Below, one piece after another: positions 24,301 through 38,346 of a stretch of DNA of 64,000 nucleotides (position 1 is the stretch's first letter; the number at the start of each line of letters is the position of its first letter). The notes under the pieces were generated by a model. The model saw nothing but the letters and a program-made list of their open reading frames with translations. It searched no databases and was not told the origin of the DNA. Position numbers and translations under genes: made by a program. The stretch comes from Carallia brachiata (lineage: Eukaryota; Streptophyta; Magnoliopsida; Malpighiales; Rhizophoraceae). The stretch spans positions 992,001 through 1,056,000 of the forward strand of contig JADCRB010000160.1 of assembly GCA_021464245.1 (NCBI GenBank). Reading direction: 5' to 3'.

Positions 24301-25336
24301 TATATTACCGTATTGATGTCTTGGAGAAAATTTTAGAGTTTGAGAGAGGGATGAGCTATAGAATCATTAGCATGAGAGGAGTTGTACTTTTAAGTGAGAG
24401 ATCATATGTCGAAAAAAAAAGTGAGAGATCAGACAAAGTTGCTTCCTTTGCCTGACAATTTTTAACTGCTTGTTGTATCTTTTTCAAGAAAATGTTTAGT
24501 CTGATTTTTTTTTGTGATACTAAAATAAAATTAAAGAGATATAAATTAAATTTAAAAAACATACTTACAACATGACTAGACAATTGAGTTATATTTGATC
24601 TAAATTCTATTCTTCTTGTTTTTTATATTAAAAATTAAATATTTAATGCATTTAATATTATTTTAAATATAATTAGTATCATCCTAAATTATAATTTTTT
24701 AAAAAAATTCAATTTTTATTTTTTTACTAAAGCAGTATGAATACAATATAGTCAAGTTGTATAGCCAAATAATGTTTATGTTTAAAATAATAAATAAATT
24801 ATTAAATAATATTAAATAAACTGTATAATCACTTTAATATTATCTAAACTATAGTCATTTAGTAAAGCTCTACTTTGTATTCTCGTCTTCGGAGATTTTT
24901 AAAGTCTAAAATCTATCATAAAAGCATATTAATTCCTCCCAATTTTGTCACGGTTAATTGTTCTTCTCGGGGGGAATACTTTCACAAATGTGGAATCGGA
25001 GGGTCACCACACAGCAAATGCATAAATAGATATATGAATGACACACAGTTAATCTAATAACATACAATAATTTATTTATTTATTTATTTAAATTTAATAT
25101 ATTTTTTATAATTTAATAATTTAAATATCTGTATACTTATCACATTCACACTTACACTTATTCAGTTATCTTTTGACGTGGAATTAAGCGCTTGCAGTTG
25201 TAGGTATCCGTACTGTATAAACGGCACATTATCTCTCTTTCCACGAACCACTAATCTAGAGTTTGTAAGATGGGAACTGATTTATAGGTATTAATAATGA
25301 CCTCTGGATTCTCTGAAAGCCACTATATTAATGGTT

Positions 25337-25500
25337 GAGTAATATTAGGTAATTTTATAAGATTTATAATAATAAAATTATATAATTTTATTTAATAATA
25401 TTTAATAATTTATTTATTTTTATTTTTTTATTAATTTAATTATTTAAAAATTCATATTATTTATTTGTTATTTTAAATTATGTAAGTGAAATTACAAAAC
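25337..25500 (+). mobile_element. AT-rich MITE, family A
   Basis: It starts GAGTAATATTAGGTAATTTT, contains TTTAATAATTTATTTATTTT and AATTATTTAAAAATTCATAT, and ends in TTTTAAATTATGTAAGTGAAATTAC. Its ends are imperfect inverted repeats of the GTAGTTTTACTTAAATAATT type. Length and order match 29199-29365. Confidence 0.55.
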
Positions 25501-28500
25501 TTTTTCTTTAATAATTTATCATCTTAATTTTTTTCTAGTCCCCTAATTCGGCAACCTACATACTTTTGTGATAGAGTTTCCCTGCGTAGGTTTTAAAAGT
25601 GATAATAAATAATAATATAGTTTTATTTAATAATATTTAATATTTTATTTATTTTATTATTTTTGTATAAATTTAATTATTTAATAATATATATTATTTT
25701 ATTATTATTTTAAAATTACTTAAGTAGTATACCAAGATTTCTCCGTTGTGATAAATGCAGCACACACCCTTTTGTTCATATTTGACAGAGCCACTGTTTA
25801 AAGTTCTGATGACATTCAGCAAAAGATCAAATTTTCATATGGATGAGTAGTGTAATGCAGTACAAAACTAACTTTACGGTAATATGTCCCTATCTATGGA
25901 TGCCAAGTTTCTTTCTTTTTGATCACAAGAACAAAATGCTTCTATCTTTTAATTTCTTTTGAATTTAAAGTGTCACACATCAATCTTTGTAATAAGGTAC
26001 ACAGAATAGAAGGTACATAAAAAAAGATAGAGATTTTTGTTTTCTTCTTTCCATAGCGTCCGACTTTTATGATATATAATCTTGTCTCATAAGAGCAAAA
26101 ATTGTAAATTTTTCCAAAAATTTTAACAATATTGTTTGCTAATGATATATCAAACAATGAAGTAAGTGGAACTTTTAATGGCAAGCTGTGTCATGCATGC
26201 TGATTTTTTAAAAAAATTGACTCATATGGGAGATTCTCTGTCATCAATAAATGACATATGAAGTTGGGCTCAGATTAAATTTTTTAAAAAAATCATACTA
26301 TGGTATTAACACTAAAATAATGGAGACCCATACACGAAAAGAAAGGAAATAACGTAGAAAACAACCAAAGATGGCCATTAAACATCGAAAAAAATGTTTC
26401 AACCAAAGGTGCTCCACTAAACAAGAAAAATAGAGTTTACCTAATTTTTTGAATCACCAACCTGCCTTGTAACAATTTCTGTTGTGTTATTTAAGAAAGT
26501 CGGCTAGAAGGTTGAGCTGTCAGTAGTTCAGCCTCATTACTGGTGCATTCTTTGTTTCAGTTCAGCCTTCTGGGCCCTTTTTCTACGTTTATAAAATTTG
26601 GATAATTATTGAACAAAAAAAACATTGAAAATTTATATAGAGAGAGTTTTAAAGAGTTTAAAATTTGATATCAACTATTTAATAATTAAATTTTAAAAAT
26701 TAAAATAAAATAATTATTAAATATAATTAATAAATTGTATTATTATTTTAATATTATTTAAATAAAACTGTGCAACATACAATGTGACCAGCTGCCAATT
26801 ATATCTGTGTTGAGTTGTTGCGGAAATGCCAGGTTTAGCTGTCTATTAGGACCCCACTTTGAGTTCGAACATTACCTATACGATGGGATGATTTGGACCG
26901 TTCCTTGAGTTGCATTCGCATTTGTTTTTTTTTTTCATAAATTTTGTATTTTTAATTTGACTTTTTTTTCATGTGGGTATAACTTATTGTGAAGTGATGT
27001 TTAGTTAAAATAAAAAAATAAATTTATTTAATATAAATTTATGAGTTAATTTATATTTATAAAAAAAATAAAAAGCACCAAATTTTTATTCATGCTCTCA
27101 GTGAGTAAACACACAATAAGTCTTTTTTCAAAAAAAAAAATGATTAAAAAATCTATTAGACTAATCATAAATTACAAGACAATTTTTCTCATTTTCATAT
27201 ATCTTATACTCTTTTCTAAAATTGGCAGACGAGACTTCCAATAATAAAAGTCTATATTTTTAACAATTAAGTGCTCTCCAAACGCCCAGAAAAAGGTATA
27301 TATTTTTTTCTTTTTTTAAAAATTTCTTATACCTTAATCAATTGATTAAAAAATAATAATAATTTAAATTTTTAATTTTTTTATTAACATATTATTATTA
27401 TTATCATTTAAATTATAAATTTACTGTAAAAAAAAAGTTATTTACATAAAATATCGTTGACGACAGAATTAGCATATTTTTTTGACTTTAGTGTGGATTT
27501 GATTGAGATTGTTAGTCAATCATTGCAATTACTTTTATTCTGAGGAGATTACTGTATATAAAAAAGAAGGGTTCTATTAGATTGACAAATAATTTTTTTT
27601 ATCATGTTTACATTCGTTTTTTTTTTTGCAAGTAAAAGTATTTTTTTTATGTAATTATAAGAAATAAATATAAAATAAAAAAATAATAATACTTTTTGTA
27701 TCACTTTTTATCGTTGTGGTTGCATAAAAAATAATCATAATTATATAAAAAAATGTGTGTGAACACAATAAAAAATTTCATCTCCTCACCAAGTTTTTTC
27801 CCAAAAAAAAGAATCACAATAATATGTACCGAAACGAATAAATAAACTTAATACAAAGCAAGATTATTAATTAGCTCTGTGATAGTATGAACTAACGAAA
27901 TATTAAAAAAAAAAAACGGAGATATAGATGAAGGTATAAAGATATTGGGATTTTCTAATAGCCACATATCAAAAAAAAATATAAGTCGAATTAAAAATTC
28001 TTTCGAAAATGATATAATGGTGTTTTCTAATGGTGCCGATCCATTTTTAAGGACTTCAAATAATATTGACTCTTCAAAAAGGCAACATCTTAATAAAAAT
28101 TAATAGAGTGAAAATCAATCAAACCAAAAAAAAGGGAAAGAATCTCATGCTTTTAATATTACAGGTTGGGAAACATTTATTGGAATCTTTTGAATTGTCT
28201 TTGAGGTCCAGTGACCTTATTTTCTTTCTCTGTCATTTTGGCATCTCTTGTAAAACAAACAAAAAAAAAGAAAGAAGAAAGACAGAAGGGAATTTTATGT
28301 TATCTACCTCCTCTTGTTTTATGTGGAAATGTTGCGTTGAAAGCAAGAAAGGTGGCAATTTTGTCTAAGTCATTCGAAATTTGAAGCAATGTATCATATC
28401 TAGAAACTAAGCAGTTCCATCAATTAAAGTGATTCTAAAAAAAGCTTGCTTTCTTTCTTTATTTTCCCCACTTAGTCTTCTCTAGTTCCATTTTTGTAGA

Positions 28501-29198
28501 ATTGAAACTCTATACGAAATAGTGTATATCGATAAAGAGACTCATCAGAATATTAACTTTTTGCAACAATGCAAAAGAAGAAAAAAAAAAAACAAAAGAA
28601 TCGTCTCTGTTTTACTAAACAGCCATGCATTATTACAAAGTGAGGATCCATTTGTGAGTGTTCTTCAATTTGTGCTACAATAATACATTTGGACTTGAAT
28701 ATATACAAGCAGCCCGGTGCACCGAGCTGATATGTCTTCAATAAAAAATTATTATTATTATTATTTTACGAAACTAAAACCTAATAATGAACTTCCCAGG
28801 GCCAATAATGGCCTCGTCAAGCCCATGCTTGTCCGACTAGTCCGCTAGGAGTTTCGATTTGCGGTCACAGACTACCCAAATTGCTGCGCTAGGCTGCAAC
28901 CCGACTCAGTCTGTCTGAACCAACCAAGTCAAACCCGACCAGCGAGCGTAAGGATCAATCACATCCCATTAGCACTCAAGTACCATTTTTTTTCTTGAAG
29001 AAAAAAACGTACATTATTATTAGTAAGTCGATTATTACACTTATAAATTGGAGTTGACTGTATTTAAACGTTACGTTATCATTTAACCATTTAACCAACC
29101 TCGATAGCACTTAAGTACTTTTTCTTATGCATTTCTAGTGAAAGCAAATCCACATATAATAACTTGGGTTAAATCATTATAAAAACTATTTTTTATTA

Positions 29199-29365
29199 GA
29201 GTAACAATAGGTCATTTCACTTATATAGTTTTAAAATAATTATACAACATCATTAATTTTACCTGATAAATTATCTATTTTTTATTTTTTCTTAAATTTG
29301 ATCATTCAACAGTTGATATCACTTTATAACTATTTTAAAATTATTTAAGTAAAACTACTAAACTT
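29199..29365 (+). mobile_element. AT-rich MITE, family A (best copy)
   Basis: It starts GAGTAACAATAGGTCATTTC and ends TTTAAGTAAAACTACTAAAC. The inner edges TTTTAAAATAATTATAC and TATAACTATTTTAAAATT form terminal inverted repeats of about 35 bp. At ~165 bp and without coding capacity it fits a MITE. Confidence 0.6.
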
Positions 29366-29411
29366 TTTTTTATTATTTTATTGTTAAATGGCAAGATATA
29401 GTAAAAAGAAA

Positions 29412-29575
29412 AAGTTTGATAATTTCTCTTAAGTATTTTCGACTTAATTATAATGGATCGTTGAAAAATTAAATTAAAAAATAAAAAGTAAATTAATTAT
29501 TAAATATTATTGATCAGACTGTATAACTGCTTTAAAATTATTTAACTGAAACTACGTAGTGTTACTCGTAATCAT
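29412..29575 (-). mobile_element. AT-rich MITE, family A, reverse orientation
   Basis: Read on the minus strand it begins GAGTAACACTACGTAGTTTC, continues TTAAATAATTTTAAAGCAG and TATACAGTCTGATCAATA, and ends near TTAAGAGAAATTATCAAAC. It is an inverted neighbour of 29199-29365, about 50 bp away. Confidence 0.55.
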
Positions 29576-32500
29576 TTTTTTTGATTAATTAATTATGTTT
29601 AAGGGTGAAACTCTAAAAGTTCAATCTTAGATACAACTTCAGTGCAAAGTGCTCGAACTATCCTTTTTTTTTTTTTTTGTCAAACGAGCGATCTTGAGTT
29701 ATAGGATGGGTTCATTAAATTTGAATGGTAGAATATAAGGGATGTTAATAACCGCGGCCCGAATCAGATTAGGCAAAGATCGTACTTGGGATCAAACCCT
29801 ATTACAGCTGTAGCCCTGTCATGTTTCCAAAACCTAGGATCGAGACAACCTTGCCTTTAGTCTTTAGATTAGAGTGGTCCCTTCTTTATTTTGCTTCGTC
29901 TTTTTCTTTTCTGGAATTCCTTTTTCTTTTTATTTTTTTATCACTCTTTTTCCTTTTCATTTAAAAAAAAAAAAAAAAACGTCTTCTGTTTTCCATTTCA
30001 AATATTATATATTTATATTATGATAATAATAATAATGAGAAAAATGGAAAAGGAGAAGGAGCAAGAGGGAGATGAAAAGGTCTAGTCGCTTTCATGATCC
30101 CCACCACATATCCTCATCGTCCTCTTTCTTTTACTTCTTCTCTTATTTCGATGTTAACCCTACAATTTTGAAGCGTCCTTGTAGTGGGGCCATTTTCGCT
30201 CATTATCATTAAGAGAGCGATTAATATGTAATTTATAGTATATAAAAGATGTATAATTAAGTTAACAATTTATTTATTTTTTAAGTTAATATATTTTTAT
30301 AATTTAATAATTTAATTTCTTGTATTAATTTTATGCTTATTATTATGTATTTATATAAGTTTGCCCTATTATTAATAACACAATTAGCAGCATATAATAT
30401 CAACAAAGAAATTTGGACGAAAGAAACACGCCTCAAATTTGTCGGCACTGTGTTGGATCATCTGTGTTTGATGAGAAATAATGTTTTTAATATTTTTTTA
30501 GTTGTGGGCTTATGAAGAAGATCCTTGGACTTTTTTTTTTTTTGGGTTGGTCATGATTCTTAGATTAAGTACAATCCGAGTACATTAAAAGGTCATCGTG
30601 AGGGATTTTTGGGTTGATGCGTAGTGATTTTTACTGACCATTACACTTAACATACGTGAAAATTTCTTATCGATGACCTACCTTTTATGTTCAAGATGCA
30701 CAGTAAATTCAAACCACTCAGCAATTTGTATTCATTTCGACTAAGAGTGGCCCTAAAATTGAGAGGTTTGTTTTTTTTTTTTTTCAATCATTTATGAACC
30801 TCGACGTTGTAAGTTGTTAGAAAGACGATAGCGATTTGCATTTAATCACCACTGCTACCAGACTATGCGACTTGGATATAAAATAGTAATTTGCATGATA
30901 CATTGGGTGGCTGAATTTTATATGCCGTGCTTGTATCACTAATTTCTTAATCATAGGCAGTGGTGATTGGTGTTTACGTTTTCGTATTTATAGTAAGGGC
31001 ATTGAAGAGTAAGTCATTCTCTAAACAATTTAAGAACACATTTTTCTACATCAGCCTGTTGTAGTGCATCTGTAATTAGTGGTCTTGCAAGATCATAGTA
31101 GATCTTTTGATACATTTAAAAGAACTTTAGAGAGTAAAAATAGACTTCAATTATTTTTTTGTCCTTTTACATTTAGAGTTTTTTTTTTTTTTTTGTCCTT
31201 TAGGTCATGAAAAATTACAGGGTCCACAGACCACCAGTCATAAATGGCCAGCCTTTCGAGTAATAGGCAATGATGTTTATTTATTTTTTTTTTTATGTGC
31301 TAAGAAAAAATATTTATATATCGATTTTAATGTTTTGATTAGTATTTTAAGTGAATCAATAAGAATAAATTTTATAATAAAATTAATAATATTTGTAACA
31401 AATAATAATAATTTTAAATTTTTTTATAAAAATTATTAATCTTATTAAAAAAATTATAAGTTTTGTTGTATTAAGAATACCAAATCAAACGCTGAAAACG
31501 AGGACATGTATCGATGTTCATGTTATATAATCAGGCGGGTATTACAAGTCAATTTACACCCATATCACATTGAATCCAAACTGTCAATAGGTCACTGTAC
31601 ATCGAGATCAATTAAAAATCCAAGTTTCAGGCGATGGACAAGTAACCACTTCATTATTATAAGTATCACCCTGACTCGCTCTCTAAACTAGAGATGACAA
31701 AAACTGATGCAAATTAACATCCAAAGCGAGAATTTTTACATGGCTTGGTGGCCCAGTGGGGTTTTTGATTAATAATTATTCTTTGGAAATCACCGTATTA
31801 TAAAGTTGCAAGTTCATATGCGTTAATAGGCACCAAGAATTGTGACCTCAAAAGACGAGGTCTAGCAAATTGATTGATACTGACACTACAATTTCCCCGC
31901 TGCTGAACTTGTTGAGGAGATAATTATAAGAGTTCGACTAGGCTCTATCCAAGAATGAAAATCCCAACTGCTATCGTTAAATATTTATGCTATGCCATAT
32001 CAACATCACCCATGCAGCCTGAAAATAACATCTCCAGTCACTTTTTTCCCGGCGTGCGCTACACTTTTTTTGACTTAGTACACTTTTTTTTTTATATATT
32101 TTTTTATTTAAAATCAGTAGTCTGACAGTTGAGAGATATACGAGATCAAGAAGTGAATAAAGATTTAACTCTTGTTATGGTTGACACACGCTCTCTCAAC
32201 CATTCTAATTAGCTCGACCTCTGACTTGGAGACACGTGGGCAGGGCAGGCTATTCCCTTCTGGGACCACATTGATGCCTAGATTGATAATCCACTCCATA
32301 TGGACCTAGCTACCAATGTCATCTAGAGATATTTTAATCTGTGGTTGGCCCTTAGTTAATTTGAAGTTGCCAATTTTGGCTTCGACCGTGTCCTTATTAC
32401 CATTACGGCCAGGGAAATGTCAAAAGGAAACTCGAATTTTCAAAGGAAAGCCGAGTTTAAGTCCTTTGAATTCCAAACACAATTTTGCGGTATTTAAGTC

Positions 32501-33289
32501 TACCGCGTCATTTTAATTCACGTTAAGTTGAATGAAAGACTGTTGACTCATCCTTATGAATACATGGTTTCATTAATTAATGCATCAATCAATCAATCAA
32601 TCTAACATTGAGTAACCATGCATCAAATATGAGTTGCACATAACATGATAATTTACATAACAATTCCTCTGAATTTACCCACCTTTTTCTCAATTCCCAT
32701 GCTCCATTGATTGATCTCACTTATTATTCCCGAAGAATTAAAAATTAAAAAAAGAAAAAACCATAGAGCGAAAAATCGATGATATATATATTGGTTTAAT
32801 TGAAATAAAGAAAGGAAATTTGATTATGATTGAGGTCTTAATTTCGAATCCAAATTTTACTCTAGAATTTTTTTTGTTTTTTTCTGACTTCAACCTAGTG
32901 AATGTAAAGCTCATACTTGAGCACTGGACGATAGAAAAATGGAAACCAAGCGGATGATCGAATCCCCGCCTAGTGTGGTAGAAGACACTACCCCCATCAC
33001 TCAGCTAAATGCTTGCTTACTTTAGTACTTTTTCTTCTTTCCCTTTCAGGTTTTGGGGCTGGTTGCGGGCTGATCCAGTAGGAAAACGAAACTTTCGGCC
33101 CATTACTCGTGGCAGTCTAAAATAGGATGATTGCGAAGCCTACATGATTATGGTAATACGTGCAAGCTTTTTACAATAAAAAAATTTTGATCGCAATCAC
33201 ATATATAGAACGGTTTAGAATATGGTAAATACATTGGGGACAACAAACCATTTACAATCCAGACTCTGAAAAAAGAGTCGATGGAAAAT

Positions 33290-36200
33290 TCACATCACAA
33301 TACACCTTTCTTTTGATTTTGCTTCGGCTTTCGAAGATGCAGAGCTTCTCACACTGCTTCTTGGCACCTGACAAAAGAAATTGTTGGTATTGGTATTTGA
33401 GAATTCTAATAAACAGCATAAATAAACTGCCTCATCGAAAGGATCGTGATCGAAGCAATTGAAAAAAACAGAAAAATAAAACCGAGCATAGAACTGCGGC
33501 TATATGTGTAGTCTGTAGGCTTACCTGGGGACCAGTCACTAGCCTCGAATTACTATTAACAGTTGGTTGCTGCGAATTATGGCGTTGCGGCTGTTGTTGC
33601 TCAAATTCCTGTTGTTGAAGAGCTATTGCGAGTTGCAGATCAGAGCTGCCACAAGAATGTATTTACTATGTTAATGTAAGCTGCCATTGAAGTGATGACG
33701 AGAATATCTATATATCCAGATTATCACATTCAGCAATTATATCCCATGTAATATGCTTTCCAACCAAAGATTCAAGAAAAATATTGATATCAAAAGTCTT
33801 ACTTCATGGAAAAACCTGCTTGTGAAGCACTGTCAATGCTGGCAAGATAATCCTGTGGCACGTAAAAAAATAAGTTTGAATGAAGCAAAGATCAAAGCTT
33901 AAAAATACATAATGTCTGTTTGTCAAAAAGAAATATGTACCGCAGTGCTGGCCATGGCATTGTGCTCATCCCATGTGTCATTTGCACCGCTTTCCATCTT
34001 GAACTCTTTGAAGTTGCCTGTCATGAACAATGAATCTCCATTCACCTGGGGAAGCATGGGTACTACAGATTAGGCTATCAAAATTCCAAAAGTTTTTGTA
34101 TAAGAAAACAGTTCATTCAATAGTTACAGCAAGATGTTCTGAGTTCAAATTTTACACTTGAAAACAAATTCAAGAAAAAGAAGCATTGCACGCTTCAAAA
34201 AGCTAAAACAGATCTTATTAACATATTAGAGGGAAAATCAACTCATGTGGCAACAAATACACAGCTATATGCAGACAATAACATTTCTGCTAAAAAGCTC
34301 ATAAAGCCAGTAACAGGAACACGATTCATGTTTCTTGTGGTAGATGATATGCCATTTCTGCACAATCTCAAGCAAGAAAGCAGGCAGATTTATCCAGTAG
34401 ATAACTAATAATAATATATCACAAATATTAGTAACAATGTCCCACCAGGCAAACTGACCCCAATTCACCAAGCACCATGAGGCCGGTCATTTCTGTTGTT
34501 TTTAACAATCAAGTTGCGGGTTTTACTATGTCTTGAATGTAATCACAACTTTATTCAATCACGTGCTCCATAACAAGGAAGACGACCAAGCTGCAAGTTT
34601 TACCTCATTTAGTTTCTCCCAAACCAGATCAGGCTGATTGATGTAACCTTGGTCTGTAGCTAGAAGATAAAGTTCACCATCATACTGCAAATCAAATGGG
34701 AGACAATAAATCAGCCAATGAAAGGTCACGGAAATTTTCAGATATACTAAAAAAAGGTAGTTCAGAGACAACTGCAGTAGGCAAATCAGAGACAATAACA
34801 CCGATGAATATGCAGAAAAAGAAACAGAACGATTGAGTAACCAACCTTAAACATAGTACTAAAGTGATTATTGCGGAAAAACACACAAAGCTCCCGCTCT
34901 TTAAGCCCATCTTGTAAGCAAAAAAGGCTGAAAAGAAATAGGATAGTTATATAAAACTTTCTTGCATCCAGCAGATATAGCATTCTATCTGCAATCTAAT
35001 AAGACGACATACCCATAAATTGTCAACTGACTAGCACTGTTATTCAAAAAGCTCCTTATCAGCTTCCCTGATGCAAAATAGAAAGAACAAGATATTTGTT
35101 TAGAAAATACAGTAAGGCAAGCAATATCATTTAGTGCACATAAACAATCCATTGTTGTAGATATATACAAGGACTCAAAATGATCAGTCCACAATTTAAA
35201 ACAAGTGGTACTTCCACAGTAAAGCTCACCTTGTTGTGGGCTTATTTCATCCACAGACCGCACGGTTTTATCACCTTGTTCAGCAAGAATCACCTCGCCT
35301 TCATACATAGGCTCTCGGTCCTCAAAATTGGTGGTTCCCAAGTCTAGTATGCATTCTTCTCCCTCATATAATGGTTCACTGCCATCAACACTTGAAGTAA
35401 ATGTTTCGGGAGCATGACGCTCTGCATTGTAACACTTGATGATGAATCTTTCTCAGGAATTAGGGCAGCTATTGAAGGATCTTCTATGCCATTCACACCT
35501 GGAAAATCTGCTGGTCCATGAACATCCATCATTGAAGCAGATTGATTCTCAACCTTTTCCAGACTTTGTGCAACACCCAAATCGTCCATAGATGGTGCAA
35601 TATTTTGAAAAGGGTGGTTCTCTACGTCCTCAACCTGGACCAATGCCTTAGTATTACTAACTGTGTCATTTAGCAAAGTATATTCTCCACAATCTTTATC
35701 AATTGACGGGTCAAGATGTTGCCCCTGATCAGTTTGTGATGAAGAACATAGAGTTTCCCCTTGAAGTGTCTCCAAACTTGTCACCTTGGTACTTTCATTG
35801 CTCAAGGCAACAAGATTAGCTTCAAAACCAACATCTGCCTTTGCTGCATCTACAGACTCTACACGCCTAGAAGCAGTCAAATATGTACTTTCATCTGAAT
35901 CAATAGCCACACATCCTCCATCAACATTGGCTGCATGACAATCACCTACTGAAGTTGGCAATTCGGCTGATATTTTTAAGGCCCTCAGTAGCTCTTCTTC
36001 TTCTTCAAGGTCCCCTTTTCTAACTTTCGGTTGGTCACAGATTGAACGTGGAGAATCATCAAATGATCTAGCTTTTGAAAGAGAAGGACTTGGAACACCA
36101 AGGGTAGCAGTTGTAGCTGCAGCAAAATCAATGCAATCATCCCCAATGCTATCCTTGCTCTGATCCTCTATTTTTCGTGTTTCCAAGGCAACAATTTCAG

Positions 36201-38346
36201 CAGTTAAGGAGTTGTAGGACTTTGACCCAATGGCATTCGCAGTATCATAGTCCTAGTACATTCAAATAAGAAAATTGATCATCCCACTAAAAATCAGATT
36301 CAATGGCTAATAAACCCAATCTTTTTTAAAGTTTTTCCTGGCAAGAATAAAATTTTAAAGCAATTTTTTACAGTTTTTCCTACCCAGAACAAAAGTTTAA
36401 AGCAATGTCAATTTTCACTTTTTACCAATTATGTCAACTGCAAGATGGCAACATAAGAAAAATTACAGGCAAAACAATGGAGCAACTGGCTAAGAAGCCC
36501 ATGTATATATTTCAAAAGCAAGTTTATCTCTAAAAATTGTGGGACACCAAATCCTTGAAGAGAAGACATGCAGTTACCATAATTTCATTTTTTTCCAAGC
36601 CTCTAACATTTGATGTTGTCAACTAAATGCGTAGCCATCAAGCAGTTAACGAGATACATTATGATATATAAAGAACAGATCCTTGAGTCAATTATGCAAA
36701 CTGAATCCATCTAGTCCTTGATGTGGGTGAGTATGTTTTATCACTTGCAAAAGGACAAGCCTTTGTATGATGTCAGGGGTTCAAATAATTAAAACCGACT
36801 CTTTGAGAAAACAAGGTTAAGATTGCATATATTTGACCCTTCCTCAGATCCCACACGGCACCAGGATGCCCTTGACAAGTGCACATAAAAAACTAGGACT
36901 ACACAACCATATTTATATCTATGTCAAAAGGCAGGATTGTAATCAAGCAATACAAGCCATTGGGGAACAAAACATCGAATAAAAAGCCTGCACATTTTCA
37001 GTCTCCCTCCTCAAGCTAGGTTAAAATTACCCATCATGAGAAACCTAACAGCACAATGAAGCATAGCTTTGGAAAGAACAATAAACAATTTCTCTTGGGG
37101 CATGACATTGTGAATAGGGCTTGGCTTAAAACAAAACAAATAGCAGGAGTTTGAGTCATTTATGATCAGTAATATGCATACCTGAGGATCAACTATCCAA
37201 CCATGATATAAAGGAATGTCAAGCAAATCAAATATGGCACATTCTGGAGTGAACTCAAAATCATCTATCCTGCATGATTCATGTATAATTGTTATTAATA
37301 AGAAAAAACAAAACACACATTAAAGGGGATGATATACCTCCTAAACTTTATGTTTACATCAATTCCAGTTGCAAGTCTTGGAAGCAAATCAATTGCATCT
37401 GCAATATTCTGCTGTTGATTCTCAACATACCCTGCATCCCTGTTCTGCATAACAAAAGAAGAAAAGGGGAAAAAAAAAAAAAGTTTCAAATCAAATTGCA
37501 CCAGCATCGACTATAACAAAAAACCAAGTTTGCTATTCATTACATTCACATTACTATTGGAATCAATTAACCGCTCGGCAACCAACGATAGCAATTTCTC
37601 CTGCGAAACTTCAACCGTGTCTGGGCTTAAATTCAAATTGTTCCTCAACAGCAGGACATTACCTATACCCAAAAACCCACATATGATAATCAGAACATCA
37701 GCAATAAACTTAATTGCATTAAAAAAAAAAAAAAAACAACAACATTTTGCATATCAAAGTGCAATTGTAATTATCAAATTATAAATTTATTTTCCACTCA
37801 TTTTCCCTTTTTTTCTTGGCAACCAAACAAGCAATTGCAAAACAAGTAGACCTACACAGCACAATCAATCACCCCCAAAATCAATTGTCATACTCCTCCT
37901 ACACGACCTCTGCCTAATTCCTCCATTTTGCCTCAATTCACATAAAACACACTGAATCAACCTTTCCTATTTTTTATCTTAATAATGAAAGACCGAAATT
38001 TCCTGACCTAAAATCCAAACATTTTCATTTCATTTCATTTCATTTCCTTGGAAACCAAACAAACAAGTTCAAGAAAACCAAAAAAAAAAAACCCTAGGCG
38101 ACCAAAACACAAAGAAAGCAAGCAAGAGAGCAAAAATGAGAGAATGAAATTACAGATGGCAAGGAGAGGGCAAGGTCCATTATCGTTTTGTAGGACGATG
38201 GGTGTGGTGCGTCCCAAAAACTGTATCGTTTTGGTCTTGTGAACGCATTCTTTCTCTCTCTCCTTCGCCGGCGACGGATGTTGACTCTGCTCTTGCTGTA
38301 CCTCTTCGTCGCCGGCGAAAGAAGACGACGGCGGAGTCGACGCCAT
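33290..38346 (-). CDS. MINDY-type (DUF544/FAM63) Lys48-ubiquitin deubiquitinase, with a frameshift in exon 5
   Basis: A cysteine protease family trimming Lys48-linked ubiquitin chains. Twelve exons: 38346-38154, 37662-37544, 37444-37338, 37269-37182, 36252-35230, 35067-35013, 34927-34846, 34684-34604, 34045-33941, 33852-33803, 33645-33525, 33367-33290. The catalytic start is KTIQFLGRTTPIVLQNDNGPCP with Gln53 and Cys59; the catalytic His lies in LYHGWIVDPQ (about residue 162). Exon 5 holds a long, Ser/Glu-rich insert. The domain then resumes: EPLYEGEECILD, FLNNSASQLTIYG, ERELCVFFRNNHFSTMFK, LYLLATDQGY. A ubiquitin-binding helix is likely at SDLQLAIALQQQEFEQQ, and the C-terminus is CIVM. Within exon 5 the frame is broken between about 35455 and 35425: the upstream frame ends at TAG 35346-35344. 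One missing base would restore phase across all exons (about 700 residues). It is either a mutation or a sequence error. Confidence 0.9.

Larger units (their letters stand above)
24301..33289. other. Gene-free AT-rich intergenic region (~9 kb)
   Basis: No exon with family similarity was found. The stretch holds several copies of AT-rich MITE family A (best ones listed separately; weaker ones near 24760-24875, 25612-25740 and 26650-26775), a second AT-rich family (near 25050-25150 and 30220-30340), homopolymer runs, retroposon-like segments with GATCRAAYCC-type B-box words near 29660-29880 and 32880-33020, and an (AATC)n run at about 32585-32600. The MINDY 3' UTR must lie at the right end. Confidence 0.5.

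Noticed and set aside
28066..28368. 100-residue plus-strand open frame
   Set aside because: Lys/Asn-rich text from A-runs, no domain, no splice or promoter context.
35344..35346. TAG as the true end of a short MINDY protein
   Set aside because: Conserved catalytic-domain text and seven further in-phase exons continue downstream, so the stop reflects a frame break.
36720..36860. SINE fragment in MINDY intron 4 (GGGGTTCAAATAATT)
   Set aside because: Only a single B-box-like word; too little to call.
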